From an uncultured Chitinophaga sp. (GTDB lineage Bacteria; Bacteroidota; Bacteroidia; Chitinophagales; Chitinophagaceae), in assembly GCF_946479755.1 (NCBI RefSeq), contig NZ_CAMLHC010000014.1:62001-126000 (forward strand): 64,000 bases of DNA, given 5' to 3'. This document shows, piece by piece, positions 42,714-51,541 of this stretch. Under the pieces are notes generated by a model. That model saw only the letters and a list, made by a program, of their open reading frames with translations. It was not told where the DNA came from and ran no database searches. Numbering within the stretch: the stretch's first letter is position 1; every line of letters begins with the position of its first letter. A program made the position numbers and the translations under genes.

Positions 42714-43745
42714 ATGCCTTACTTTACAGTTGAGATTACCGAGAAAGAACAGTGGAACCAGGTTATCCGTGCAGCCCACATTTATGATTTTTACCACACC
42801 TGGTATTATCATCAGTTGTCTGCGGGAGACAGTCAGCCTTTTTTATTTGTTTTTGAAAAAGAGGGGGATTTCATCGCTGTACCGTTGCTGAAGCGGAATA
42901 TAGAAGACACCAGTTATTTTGATTGCACCTCTGTATACGGTTATTCGGGACCTTTATCCAGCCTCGATTTCCGGGACATGCCACCGTTACTCTTACAGCA
43001 ATTCTCGCAGGCCTTTCTCCAGTTTCTGAAAAAGAAAAAAATAGTGAGTGTCTTTAGCAGGCTGCATCCGTTGATCCACCAACACTTTCAGCCGGGGAAA
43101 ACCGGTGGTTTATATGACAACGGGAAAACAGTGGTGATAGACCTCACCCCTTCCATGGCGGAACAGCGGCAACGGTACCGCAAGGCATTCCGTTCCAAGA
43201 TCAATCAGTTGCGGAATAAAGGTTACAAGGTACGGCGGGGCGACAGCGAAGAAGACATCGCATCATTTGCAGCAATCTATTTGCAGAATATGCAACGGCT
43301 GGGCGCGAGCACCAATTATCATTTCGATAAAAATTATTTTAGCCGGTTATTACAGGCCACCGGCTTTGAGAGTTATATCCTGCTGGCGTCTTATGAAGAT
43401 CGTGATACGGCAGGCGTTTTTGTTACCTGTTGTAACAACATCATGCAGTTGCACCTGGCGGCCACCCATGATGATTTTATTCACGATTCCCCCATGCGGT
43501 TGCTGGTGGAAGAAGCCAGTATTTTCGGGCAATCCAAAGGGATACAGTATTTGCACCTCGGCGGCGGCGTAGGCGGGCAGCAGGACTCGCTGTTTAATTT
43601 CAAAGCCGGCTTCTCCGATCAGCACCTGGATTTTAAAACCTGGCGGCTGATCGCCGATACCGCCACTTATAAAGCCCTGACACTGAAAAAGGCGCCCACA
43701 CCGGTCATGACAGACCTGCCTTTTCCTATCTACCGCTTTCTCTAG
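42714..43745 (+). CDS. FemAB/GNAT-like acyltransferase-fold protein
   Basis: The 343-residue protein has two GNAT-like halves as in FemAB and Acetyltransf_6 proteins: YHTWYYHQL and FDCTSVYGYSGPLSSLDF in the first, KAFRSKINQLRNKGYKVRRGDSEEDIASFAAIYLQNMQRLGAS at the joint (FRSKINQLRNKGY) and LVEEASIFGQSKGIQYLHLGGGVGGQQDSLFNFKAGFS (KGIQYLHLGGG) in the second. Such proteins add amino acids to peptidoglycan precursors or polysaccharides. The earlier in-frame start at 42636 is rejected because it adds an untypical 26-residue tail. Confidence 0.8.
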   Translation: MPYFTVEITEKEQWNQVIRAAHIYDFYHTWYYHQLSAGDSQPFLFVFEKEGDFIAVPLLKRNIEDTSYFDCTSVYGYSGPLSSLDFRDMPPLLLQQFSQAFLQFLKKKKIVSVFSRLHPLIHQHFQPGKTGGLYDNGKTVVIDLTPSMAEQRQRYRKAFRSKINQLRNKGYKVRRGDSEEDIASFAAIYLQNMQRLGASTNYHFDKNYFSRLLQATGFESYILLASYEDRDTAGVFVTCCNNIMQLHLAATHDDFIHDSPMRLLVEEASIFGQSKGIQYLHLGGGVGGQQDSLFNFKAGFSDQHLDFKTWRLIADTATYKALTLKKAPTPVMTDLPFPIYRFL

Positions 43746-43797
43746 TTATAGTTGATAAAAAATTTTACCATATCTTTTTTTTAAACCTTCATCACGT

Positions 43798-44232
43798 ATG
43801 CATTCCAACATCACCATTGCGATTGACTTTGACGGCACCTGCGCTTATCATCGTTTTCCGATGATAGGGGAAGAAATTCCACACTGTATCACCGTGTTAC
43901 AAAGACTGCAACAGCAAGGGGTAAGACTTATACTCAATACCATGCGGTCCGGCAGGCATCTGAAAGATGCCGTGAAATGGCTCAAGGGTAAAGGCATTAC
44001 CCTCTACGGTGAAAACAGGCACCCACAGCAGCGCCGGTGGACCGGCAGTCCCAAAGTACAGGCCGACTTTTACATTGACGATGCAGCCCTCGGCTGCCCC
44101 GTAGAAGAAGATATTTTCGGAAGAGTTGCTGTCAACTGGTATAAAATGGAAACCCTTTTGGAGACGCGGCAGGTATTGCCTGCCCGCAATCGGGCCAAAG
44201 AAAAAGCCTGGCCATTGCTGCCAGCGAAGTAA
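43798..44232 (+). CDS. Small HAD-superfamily phosphatase-like protein
   Basis: The 144-residue protein has the HAD motif I DFDGT (ITIAIDFDGTCAYHRFP, residues 6-14), motif II LNTMRSG (near 64) and a late acidic motif DFYIDDAALG (near 97). It lacks a cap domain of any size, as in the BT_0820 type, and ends in a basic tail. The substrate is unknown. It lies 52 bases after the FemAB-like gene and has its own terminator. Confidence 0.85.
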   Translation: MHSNITIAIDFDGTCAYHRFPMIGEEIPHCITVLQRLQQQGVRLILNTMRSGRHLKDAVKWLKGKGITLYGENRHPQQRRWTGSPKVQADFYIDDAALGCPVEEDIFGRVAVNWYKMETLLETRQVLPARNRAKEKAWPLLPAK

Positions 44233-44255
44233 GCATAGCTGTTCTTCAATCAGAA

Positions 44256-44282
44256 AAGCCTGCGTTCACGCAGGCTTCTTTA
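44256..44282 (+). terminator. Bidirectional terminator between the HAD and GNAT genes
   Basis: Nine-base perfect arms (AAGCCTGCG / CGCAGGCTT, loop TTCA) with T-rich tails on both strands. It lies between convergent genes. Confidence 0.85.
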
Positions 44283-44284
44283 TT

Positions 44285-44716
44285 TTAACGTTCCATATGC
44301 AGGATCGGGTAAGGCTTGCCCATTCCGTCTTTCTCAGACCGGCCGCTGACTTTAAAGCCCATCCGCTCGTAAAATCCTACGGCCTGCCTGTTTTGCTCGT
44401 TCACATCCACTTTACGGATATGCAGCTCCGTAAGGGCGTAATGAATAAGCTGTTTGCCCACTCCCTGTCCCCGCGAGGCATCATCCACAAACAACATCTC
44501 CAGCGAGTCGGCATGTACACCGAGGAAAGCCAACGGTCGCCCCTCGTCATTCAATAACAGATAGGTATCTACCTGTGGAAAAAAGGCCTCCGCCAGGAGC
44601 CCCTTGATATGCTCAAAATCTTCCCGCGTTAAAAAATCATGGGTGGCCTTTACGGCGGATTCCCATATCCTTACCATCTCCGGGTAATCAGTAGCTGTTG
44701 CTCTTCTTATCTGCAT
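44285..44716 (-). CDS. GNAT-family N-acetyltransferase
   Basis: The 143-residue protein has a single GNAT domain: MQIRRATATDYPEMVRIWESAVKATHDFL, the acetyl-CoA loop LFVDDASRGQGVGKQL and the ending DVNEQNRQAVGFYERMGF. The frame remains open upstream to 44893, but the 59 extra residues have no family resemblance, so the ATG at 44716 is used. The YitI-like ending suggests modification of a small molecule. Convergent with the HAD gene. Confidence 0.88.
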   Translation of the reverse strand: MQIRRATATDYPEMVRIWESAVKATHDFLTREDFEHIKGLLAEAFFPQVDTYLLLNDEGRPLAFLGVHADSLEMLFVDDASRGQGVGKQLIHYALTELHIRKVDVNEQNRQAVGFYERMGFKVSGRSEKDGMGKPYPILHMER

Positions 44717-44862
44717 ACTCCCATCCTGTTTTAGTGTGGACGGCAATTTCGCGTTTTCAGGGATTTCCTCCAAATATCCCCTGTAGATGACAACAGGCTT
44801 CTTTCTGTGAATTGTACCAATTATCCAACGATGAGTGTCATAAATCCCAAGTACCGCCATGT

Positions 44863-44870
44863 TAATTTTG
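44863..44870 (+). promoter_or_regulatory. -7 box of the CPxCM membrane protein gene
   Basis: TAATTTTG, an exact TAnnTTTG, 22 bases before the ATG. Confidence 0.45.
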
Positions 44871-44892
44871 TACTTAATTAATTCCTGCAACA

Positions 44893-45531
44893 ATGACTAC
44901 AAGTGTAATCTTCTTCGGCATTATGGCTGCCCTGGGCTACATCGTTTTACAATCCCTGTTTATACTGGGCGTACGGATAGCGGCGAAAGGCGCGGTAGAG
45001 AAACTGCCCAATGGAAAGGACAAAGACAGCGAAATGATCCTGTTCCCCGTTTTCAAGTATCTCACCCGTACAGCACGGATAAAAATTTATTACAGCGACG
45101 AACAGTTTGAGCAACTGGCACAGAAGCTCAGCGTACTGATGCCGGAATACCGGTTGCGCACAGAAGAAAATAGTATCCTGCTTCCTTTGGGCGATGTATC
45201 CAGGGTTCCTTTGCTGAAAGAGCTGAATAATATACTCCCCAGGATAGACGGGAAAATACAGGTAGAGGTAACGGACAACGGTATACGTTTTTTTAAGATC
45301 GACGAAGTGTTCAAGGTCAATAAATACCTGCGTAAACCGGTGATCCAGTGTCCTATCTGTATGGCTTCCTACTGGAGCGTTTTCAGCTACTGGGTTCCCG
45401 TGATTTATTTTTATGGCTTTAGTTTCTGGGTGGTATATGCCGGCGTGGTCAACATCTGCGCGGTGGCCAGCATGAACTGGCTGCTGTGGATGCGGGGCTC
45501 TGCCTACGAATCACAGATCATGAAGGGATAA
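44893..45531 (+). CDS. Membrane protein with a CPxCM motif, family not recognised
   Basis: The 212-residue protein has one N-terminal hydrophobic helix, a soluble middle (about 35-150; FEQLAQKLSVLMPEYRLRTEENSI) and two or three C-terminal helices. Just before the last helices is VIQCPICMASYWSVFSYW. A CPxC pair beside a membrane segment also occurs in DUF1360-like proteins, where it may hold zinc or a disulfide. The 3' end overlaps the convergent radical SAM gene by 21 bases. I cannot assign a function. Confidence 0.7.
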   Translation: MTTSVIFFGIMAALGYIVLQSLFILGVRIAAKGAVEKLPNGKDKDSEMILFPVFKYLTRTARIKIYYSDEQFEQLAQKLSVLMPEYRLRTEENSILLPLGDVSRVPLLKELNNILPRIDGKIQVEVTDNGIRFFKIDEVFKVNKYLRKPVIQCPICMASYWSVFSYWVPVIYFYGFSFWVVYAGVVNICAVASMNWLLWMRGSAYESQIMKG

Positions 45532-46413
45532 CAGGCTGTTTCGCAGCCCGTATTGCCGGCATAGCTCCTCCATTTTCTGCGAGAAAGCCTGCCGGTAATA
45601 CGCCGGCATTTGCGGACCATCCGCGAAAAACCGCTGGTACTTTTCCAGCAAATGAGGATAATGTCTGGCAACAGCGTTCAGCACCAGTGTTTTACTGGCA
45701 GCCGGCCCGTCGCCGAATAATGTCAGCGTAGCCGGGAACAGGTAAGCGGCACCGGCAGCTTTAAAGGCCGGGAACATCTCCTCCAGGTGCGCCGCGGTAT
45801 CTGTGATAAAAGGCAACAACGGCATCAGGCTAACGCCGCTGTGAAAGCCTCTTTGAACGGCCGTTTTTAACGTCGTAAGGCGCAGTGAAGGCGGCGTGGC
45901 GCCGGGTTCGAAAACACGCGCAATGGCATCGGAGGTGGTGGAAAAGGAGAAAGTGAGGAAAACTTTATGGGAGAGTTTACCCTGGAGATCGTTGGGGAGA
46001 ATGGCAGTTTTGTCGATGTCCTGCAGTAAATCGAAATCGCGGCTGACCAGGTCTGACCTGGTGATCACATGTACGGGGAACCGGTACTGCAGGATCACCT
46101 CCAGGAGGCGGCGGGTAAGCTGCTGCGTTTTTTCGATTTGCAGGTAAGGGTCGGTAGCGGAAGACAATACAATAATGCCGTACTGTTTTTTCCGCGCGCG
46201 TAGTGACAGCTGCCGCTCCAGCAGTTCCACCGCATTGCTCTTAACGCTTAACTTCTCCTCCATGTTGACCCCGTACTTACTGCCCCTGATATAACAGTAT
46301 TGACAATTGAAGGAGCAGCCGCTGTAGGGATTAAGCGTATAGTCGTCCAGGAACCAGGGATCCCGGCGCTTCGTCTTGTTCAATATGGATTTAACAGTGA
46401 CGGTGCGTATCAT
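45511..46413 (-). CDS. Radical SAM protein, PA0069/SPL-like family
   Basis: The 300-residue protein has the radical SAM cluster C33-x3-C37-x2-C40 in GCSFNCQYCY and the start TLNPYSGCSF found in the PA0069 and spore-photoproduct-lyase-like family, plus SSATDPYLQIE and RSDLVSRDFDLL, and no extra cysteine domain at the C-terminus. SPL members repair UV lesions in DNA, but most PA0069 members are unassigned. Its start lies within the end of the AlkD-like gene (23-base overlap), so the two are coupled. Confidence 0.88.
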   Translation of the reverse strand: MIRTVTVKSILNKTKRRDPWFLDDYTLNPYSGCSFNCQYCYIRGSKYGVNMEEKLSVKSNAVELLERQLSLRARKKQYGIIVLSSATDPYLQIEKTQQLTRRLLEVILQYRFPVHVITRSDLVSRDFDLLQDIDKTAILPNDLQGKLSHKVFLTFSFSTTSDAIARVFEPGATPPSLRLTTLKTAVQRGFHSGVSLMPLLPFITDTAAHLEEMFPAFKAAGAAYLFPATLTLFGDGPAASKTLVLNAVARHYPHLLEKYQRFFADGPQMPAYYRQAFSQKMEELCRQYGLRNSLLSLHDL

Positions 46414-47119
46414 TTTTTTTGCGGTAGTGAAGACCTATATTAATTTTTGTCCGGAACCATTGCCTGGTGGCGGCTGATTCGATACGCGGATAATAACGGG
46501 CTACCAGTTCCGGGTGGAACTTTGCCACCGTTTTGGCGCCCCATCCGATCCCTTTCCGGGTATGAAAATCTGTTGTGTCCGACAATGATAAAAGGATGTT
46601 GAACACCCGGTCCACAAATGCCGGTGGCAGTCCTTTTTTCACCGCGTAATGCGTGGCCACTCCCACTGTTCTCACCATCCATTTATTCTCATGCAGCGAA
46701 AGCTGCTGTAGCAAGGGAATGGTCTTTTCCGGCATTGTCAGCAAGGCGTGGCCCAGTACCCGTTCCCCGATAATATCGCACACATACCACTGGTCGCCGA
46801 ACTGAATGTAGGTACAGGCCTTGTCGATGGACGCCTCGAAGTACCGGTCCAGGCGCAGCTGCAGGATCATGCCGGCCAGCACCTGGCTACCGGTTTCCCG
46901 CAGGTGGATAATATCGTCCAGGATGTCTGCCTGGTCCTCCTCCGGGACTGTGGCTGCTATCTCCCTGGCAGCATATTCCAGCAGCGGGAACCTCACTTTT
47001 TTCTTCAGCAGCGCATCGTGCAGCGAGGTCACAAAGGCCTCCCGGCCGCTACGCTGCAAAGTATGCAGGGCTGCCGACACCAGGTGTCTGATCGTTGCCT
47101 TACTGCTGATAATTTCCAT
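46391..47119 (-). CDS. AlkD-like HEAT-repeat DNA glycosylase family protein
   Basis: The 242-residue protein is all-helical in paired helices of the HEAT-like type found in AlkC/AlkD DNA alkylation repair enzymes: VCDIIGERVLG (place of the AlkD WDLVD helix), NKWMVRTVGVATHYAVKKG and RKGIGWGAKTVAKFHPELV. AlkD excises bulky cationic alkyl bases without flipping them. The usual catalytic Asp (AlkD D113) could correspond to D in YVCDIIG. The ATG at 47119 was chosen over the TTG at 47161. First of a two-gene unit with the radical SAM gene. Confidence 0.7.
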   Translation of the reverse strand: MEIISSKATIRHLVSAALHTLQRSGREAFVTSLHDALLKKKVRFPLLEYAAREIAATVPEEDQADILDDIIHLRETGSQVLAGMILQLRLDRYFEASIDKACTYIQFGDQWYVCDIIGERVLGHALLTMPEKTIPLLQQLSLHENKWMVRTVGVATHYAVKKGLPPAFVDRVFNILLSLSDTTDFHTRKGIGWGAKTVAKFHPELVARYYPRIESAATRQWFRTKINIGLHYRKKNDTHRHC

Positions 47120-47179
47120 ACATCGTGCTTGTTCCGGCGATAAAGGTATAAAATATACCAACGTTTCCGCCTACATCAG

Positions 47180-47208
47180 GAGGCCGTCTCTTTGGGGGAG
47201 ACGGCCTC
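47180..47208 (-). terminator. Hairpin after the MacB-type permease gene
   Basis: A perfect 11-base stem (GAGGCCGTCTC / GAGACGGCCTC, loop of 7) starts 28 bases after the permease stop. It lacks a T run, so it may need help to terminate. Confidence 0.5.
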
Positions 47209-47235
47209 GCTGTTATCGGGTAGATGGCGTGTTGT

Positions 47236-49659
47236 TTATTGTGCCCGGAGGCTGTTGACCGGGTTAGCCAGCGCTGCACGGATAGCCTGGAAGCTGATAG
47301 TGACCAGTGCGATGGCTATGGCCATAAAACCAGCCGCAGCAAAGACTTCCCAGCCAATACTGATCCGGTAGGCGAAATCCAGCAGCCAGCGATGCATGGC
47401 CCACCAGCCCAGCGGGAAGGCGAACAGGATGGCGATCATCACCAGTTTCAGAAAATCTTTGGACAGCAGGTGGACGATGTTGGTCATGGTGGCGCCCAGC
47501 ACCTTGCGGATACCGATTTCGCGGGTCCGTTGTTCCGCCGCATAGGCTGCCAGGCCAAACAGCCCGAGGCTGGCGATGAAGATGGCCAGTATAGCGAAGG
47601 AGAGGGATATTTTACCCATCCTGCTTTCAGATTGATACAGGTTGTTAAAATCATCGTCCATGAAAGAGTAGTTGAACGGCTGGTTCGGCACCATGGTTTT
47701 CCATTTCTCTTCCACCTGTGCTACCAGGGTCTGTATATCGCTGCTGCGTACGCGGAAAGCCATACTGCCTCTGTCTTCCCGGAGGAACAGCGCCAGCGGC
47801 GTTACCTGTTCCCGCAGCGAGTTGAAGTTAAAATCTTTCACCACGCCGATGATGGTATAACTGTCTCCGCTTTTACGCTCTACGTCCTGCCAGTCATATA
47901 TTTTGTGGTTGAGCGGATCTTTCAGTCCGATCAGCCGCGCGGCCGCTTCATTGATGACTACTGCCTGTGAGTCTGTCGGGAAAGCCGCGGAGAAGCCCCT
48001 GCCGGTTTTCATCTGCATGCCCATAGCGGGGATGTATTGATCATCCACTGACCACATTTGCATAGTCACCGCTTTTTTGGGGTCAGGCACCGGCGTGAGG
48101 AACAGGGGACCGTCGTTACGGCTGTTGCCGGTGGGCAGATAGGAAGTCATGGTACCGGCCTGCACACCATTGAGGGCCAGCACCTCCTGCCGGAAAGCTT
48201 TCGCCTGTGAGCCCAGTGCAACAGTATTCTGTAACACCAACACCTGGTCGCGGTTAAAGCCCAGTTGTTTATTGCGGATAAAGCGGAGTTGATTATAGAT
48301 GACCATTGTTCCCACCATCAGGATAATAGAGATGCTGAACTGGAATACGACCAGTCCGTTGCGCAACATACTGTTGCGGAAGCCGGAGGCGATCGTACCT
48401 TTCAGCACCAGCAGCGGCCGGAAGGCAGACAGGAAAAAAGCAGGGTAACTACCGGCCAGTAGTCCCACCAGTATCACGAGGCCCAGCAGGATGAGGCCCA
48501 GCCATGGTCTGCTGAACAGGCCCAGGGTGATGTGTTTTCCCGCCACATCATTAAACAGGGGCAACATCAGCGAGGCGATCCCCAGCGCCAGCAACATGGC
48601 AATGGCGCTTACCAGCAGCGATTCTGTCAGGAACTGCGCTACCAGCTGGGTACGTTGCGAGCCCATGACTTTGCGGATGCCTACTTCCTTCGCCCTGTTG
48701 GCCGAACGTGCGGTAGAGAGGTTCATAAAATTCACACAGGCGATCAGCAGAATGAACAGCGCGATCGCCGAGAAAATGTATACATACTGAATAGAGCTGT
48801 TGGGGCTCAGTTCAGCGCTTTTGTTGCTATGCAGGTGTACGGCAGTCAGCGGCATCAGCGTGTAACGGATATAGTTGCCATCACGGGCCAGGTCTTCCTG
48901 GGAAGCGTTCATCATCGACAGCAGCTGCGGGGCGATGTATTTAGCGGTGGCCTGTCCGAGTTTGGCTTCCAGTTTCTTGGAATCTACTCCTTTGCGCAGC
49001 ACCACGTAGGTATTGAAGTTATTACTTAACCAGATGTCGTTTCGGCTTTCCGGCGCGCCGGAGAGCGAGGCGAAGAAATCGAAGTCCACATGTGTAAGGC
49101 CGGGAAATGGTTTCAGTACGCCTGTTACCTTATAAGGCACGCTGTCATTGATCATCAGGTCGCGGCCCACAGCATCGGTGGTGTTAAAATACTTGAGGGC
49201 CGTTTTCTCTGTGATCACCACAGTGCGTGGCTCCCGTAGCGCTGTCGTTTGATCTCCTGCCAGTAGCGGAAGAGAGAAAACGCGGAACAGGGTGGAGTCA
49301 GCGAAAACTACTTTTTCTTCCCTGATGTTCTGATTTCCCTTACGCACCAGCCACCCGTCATACTTACGAAAGCGCGTCTCCTGCTCTATCTCCGGCAGGT
49401 CATTTTTCACGGCCGGCCCCAGCGGTGCCGGTGCGGTGGCGATCACGTAATGGGTGCCGCCGAATTTGATATCGGCATCTACCCGGTAGGTCCTTTCAGC
49501 AGCAGCGTGAAAACGGTCGTAGCTCAGTTCATCGAGGACGTAAAGAATGATCAGCAGGCTGGTGGCCAGGCCTATGGCCAGCCCCAGCACGTTGATGGCG
49601 GAAAAGGCTTTGTTCTTCCAGAGGTTACGTATCGCTACGCTGAAATAATTTTTTAGCAT
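47236..49659 (-). CDS. MacB/FtsX-type ABC permease
   Basis: The 807-residue protein has two repeats of the MacB periplasmic domain + FtsX permease: helix 1 at 20-45 (LGLAIGLATSLLIILYVLDELSYD), the first three-helix block near 285-400 (NRAKEVGIRKVMGSQRTQL), then a second block near 690-800 with EIGIRKVLGATMTNIVHLLSKDF. No ATPase gene is adjacent, as is usual for this family, which is common in Chitinophagaceae. It could be for macrolide/peptide efflux or lipoprotein export; substrate unknown. Confidence 0.92.
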   Translation of the reverse strand: MLKNYFSVAIRNLWKNKAFSAINVLGLAIGLATSLLIILYVLDELSYDRFHAAAERTYRVDADIKFGGTHYVIATAPAPLGPAVKNDLPEIEQETRFRKYDGWLVRKGNQNIREEKVVFADSTLFRVFSLPLLAGDQTTALREPRTVVITEKTALKYFNTTDAVGRDLMINDSVPYKVTGVLKPFPGLTHVDFDFFASLSGAPESRNDIWLSNNFNTYVVLRKGVDSKKLEAKLGQATAKYIAPQLLSMMNASQEDLARDGNYIRYTLMPLTAVHLHSNKSAELSPNSSIQYVYIFSAIALFILLIACVNFMNLSTARSANRAKEVGIRKVMGSQRTQLVAQFLTESLLVSAIAMLLALGIASLMLPLFNDVAGKHITLGLFSRPWLGLILLGLVILVGLLAGSYPAFFLSAFRPLLVLKGTIASGFRNSMLRNGLVVFQFSISIILMVGTMVIYNQLRFIRNKQLGFNRDQVLVLQNTVALGSQAKAFRQEVLALNGVQAGTMTSYLPTGNSRNDGPLFLTPVPDPKKAVTMQMWSVDDQYIPAMGMQMKTGRGFSAAFPTDSQAVVINEAAARLIGLKDPLNHKIYDWQDVERKSGDSYTIIGVVKDFNFNSLREQVTPLALFLREDRGSMAFRVRSSDIQTLVAQVEEKWKTMVPNQPFNYSFMDDDFNNLYQSESRMGKISLSFAILAIFIASLGLFGLAAYAAEQRTREIGIRKVLGATMTNIVHLLSKDFLKLVMIAILFAFPLGWWAMHRWLLDFAYRISIGWEVFAAAGFMAIAIALVTISFQAIRAALANPVNSLRAQ

Positions 49660-49791
49660 GACAGGGAAATTTATACCTAAAAACGATTCTGACCTACCAA
49701 AAAAGAAACCATCAAGCTATAAACTATATATCAAACTAATACAAATAACTATTTTTTACATAATGTCCAGATTCGAACAATGCCTGTTCGG

Positions 49792-51435
49792 TTATGACAG
49801 CAGTTCCTCCAGCGGCAGCGGCGTGGCGGTGCTTCCTCTCCAGGCGACGAAACCGTCTGGCCGTACCAGCAAAGCCTCTCCTGAAACAGCGCCGGTGGCA
49901 TCCTCCCATTGCGCCAGCCTGTCGGCGGCCAACGGGTACACCTGTACGAAAACGGGATGTCCGTTCACTATCTCCTGCCATGGCGCCGGATCGCCGTGAA
50001 CGAAGAGCGTAAAGCGTCCTTGCAGCAGATCGAGGGTAGACAGTTTACGGTCATCATCCAGCCACAGGTGAGGCACACGGGTGCCGGGAAGGCCATATAA
50101 CACTTTATCTGCCGGCGTAGGCGGACAGCTGGAAGCGATCTTCACCGGGTAGTGATAATCGGGGATACCGATCAGCGTCCGTACATTTTGCGTCAGCTCC
50201 ATTTCTTTCGGCGGCGTGGGTTCACCTGCTTTCGGTGCTGCTTTCGGTGGTGCTATCACCTGTCGCTGCATGATCTCCTGGTCTTTCAGGATACCGTTTT
50301 CGTCTGCCAGCGTCGCCGAACGCAGGGCGTTGGCCAGTCCTACCGGCTGCCTTTCGGGCGTATAGGAGTCCAGCAGGGATGGGGCCGCATGTCCTTTCAG
50401 TACCGCTGCTATCTTCCAGGCCAGGTTCTGGGCGTCCTGGATGCCGGTATTAGCGCCTTTTCCGCCGTAGGGCGTCATGACATGCGCGGCGTCACCGGCG
50501 AGGAAAATGCGGCCGCTTTGCATGGTGTCTGTCACCCGCACGGTCATCTCCCAGGGCAGCACGCTGAGAATACGGACCGGCAGCTCCGGCATCCCCAGGG
50601 CGGTATGGAGGATAGCCAGCAGTCTTTCGTTCGTATAATCTTCCACGTGCTCGCCTTTATCAGGGTAGTAACGCAGCTGGTACACCCAGCGGTCGCTGTT
50701 ATTGATGGCCGTCACAAAACCGGTAATGCCCGGCGTATCGATGATACAGATGCTGAACTCCCGGTTGAGCACCAGTTCCGCCATATCGGCTTCGAAGTAG
50801 ATGTTGAGAAAATCTGCCAGTACGCCCGGACCGGTGACTGGCAGCTGCAGCTGTTGCCTGACGGGGCTGCCGGCGCCGTCGGCCGCAATCAGGTAATCAG
50901 CCGTCACGACAGTGGTGGCTCCTGTTTCCCGGTCACGCAATACGGCCGTTACACCGTCTTCTCCCTGTGAGCAGGAAATCATCTCGGTATAAAACAACAG
51001 GTTGGCACCTCTCTCCTCTGCGGTGGCGCGCAATACCGGTTCTGCGAGGTCCTGGGTACAGCGGGCGCCGCTTTCAGGTGTGAGCGCCGCCAGGCTCTCC
51101 AGTCCTTTCAGCTGGCTGGGATAGGTGATGCGGCCGCCCTCCCGCGGCTTGATATCTGCCAGCACCGCTGCCAGCGTGTCGCCCCGCAGGACGCCCCAGG
51201 CCGGTCCCAGTGCTTTGCCCGCTTCCCGTATCGCCTCGCTTATGCCCAGTTCGCGAAATAGCTCCATGGTGCGGATATCAAATCCTCTCGCCCTCGGATG
51301 AATAGAGGTACCGCGATGCCGTTCCACCAGCAAAGGCCGGATACCCTGCTGCAAAAGAAATAAAGCGGCCGAAAGCCCGGTAATACCGCCGCCGGCGATC
51401 AGCACCGGCACATGCATGGGTTGTTGTGTTGTCAT
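49792..51435 (-). CDS. FAD-dependent monooxygenase, PheA/TfdB type
   Basis: The 547-residue protein has the class A flavin-monooxygenase features: GGGITG near residue 14, an arginine-containing RHRGTSIHPRARGF that contacts FAD, DG motif ADYLIAADGAGSP and the GD motif IFLAGDAAHVMTPYGGKGANTGIQDAQNLAWKIAA. A C-terminal thioredoxin-like domain (about 460-547; LLVRPDGFVAWRG) is typical of the PheA/TfdB and polyketide hydroxylases. It should hydroxylate an aromatic or polyketide with NADPH. The ATG at 51435 was chosen; the frame is open 18 residues further upstream. An AraC gene is divergent. Confidence 0.93.
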   Translation of the reverse strand: MTTQQPMHVPVLIAGGGITGLSAALFLLQQGIRPLLVERHRGTSIHPRARGFDIRTMELFRELGISEAIREAGKALGPAWGVLRGDTLAAVLADIKPREGGRITYPSQLKGLESLAALTPESGARCTQDLAEPVLRATAEERGANLLFYTEMISCSQGEDGVTAVLRDRETGATTVVTADYLIAADGAGSPVRQQLQLPVTGPGVLADFLNIYFEADMAELVLNREFSICIIDTPGITGFVTAINNSDRWVYQLRYYPDKGEHVEDYTNERLLAILHTALGMPELPVRILSVLPWEMTVRVTDTMQSGRIFLAGDAAHVMTPYGGKGANTGIQDAQNLAWKIAAVLKGHAAPSLLDSYTPERQPVGLANALRSATLADENGILKDQEIMQRQVIAPPKAAPKAGEPTPPKEMELTQNVRTLIGIPDYHYPVKIASSCPPTPADKVLYGLPGTRVPHLWLDDDRKLSTLDLLQGRFTLFVHGDPAPWQEIVNGHPVFVQVYPLAADRLAQWEDATGAVSGEALLVRPDGFVAWRGSTATPLPLEELLS

Positions 51436-51528
51436 AGATAAAATATTTCCTGCAAAATTGCCGGTCCGCCGACAGGGCGGAGTGCACAAAACGGATAAAT
51501 AAGTACCATCTTTGTAGCGGTTTCACCC

Positions 51529-51536
51529 TACATTTG
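51529..51536 (+). promoter_or_regulatory. -7 box immediately before the second AraC gene
   Basis: TACATTTG, an exact TAnnTTTG, only 5 bases from the ATG. The same tight spacing is seen at the AraC gene at 17051. Confidence 0.5.
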
Positions 51537-51541
51537 TCATC

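Noticed and set aside
44717..44893. A 59-residue N-terminal extension of the GNAT protein
   Set aside because: The frame is open but has no resemblance to GNAT proteins and lies over the promoter of the divergent membrane gene.
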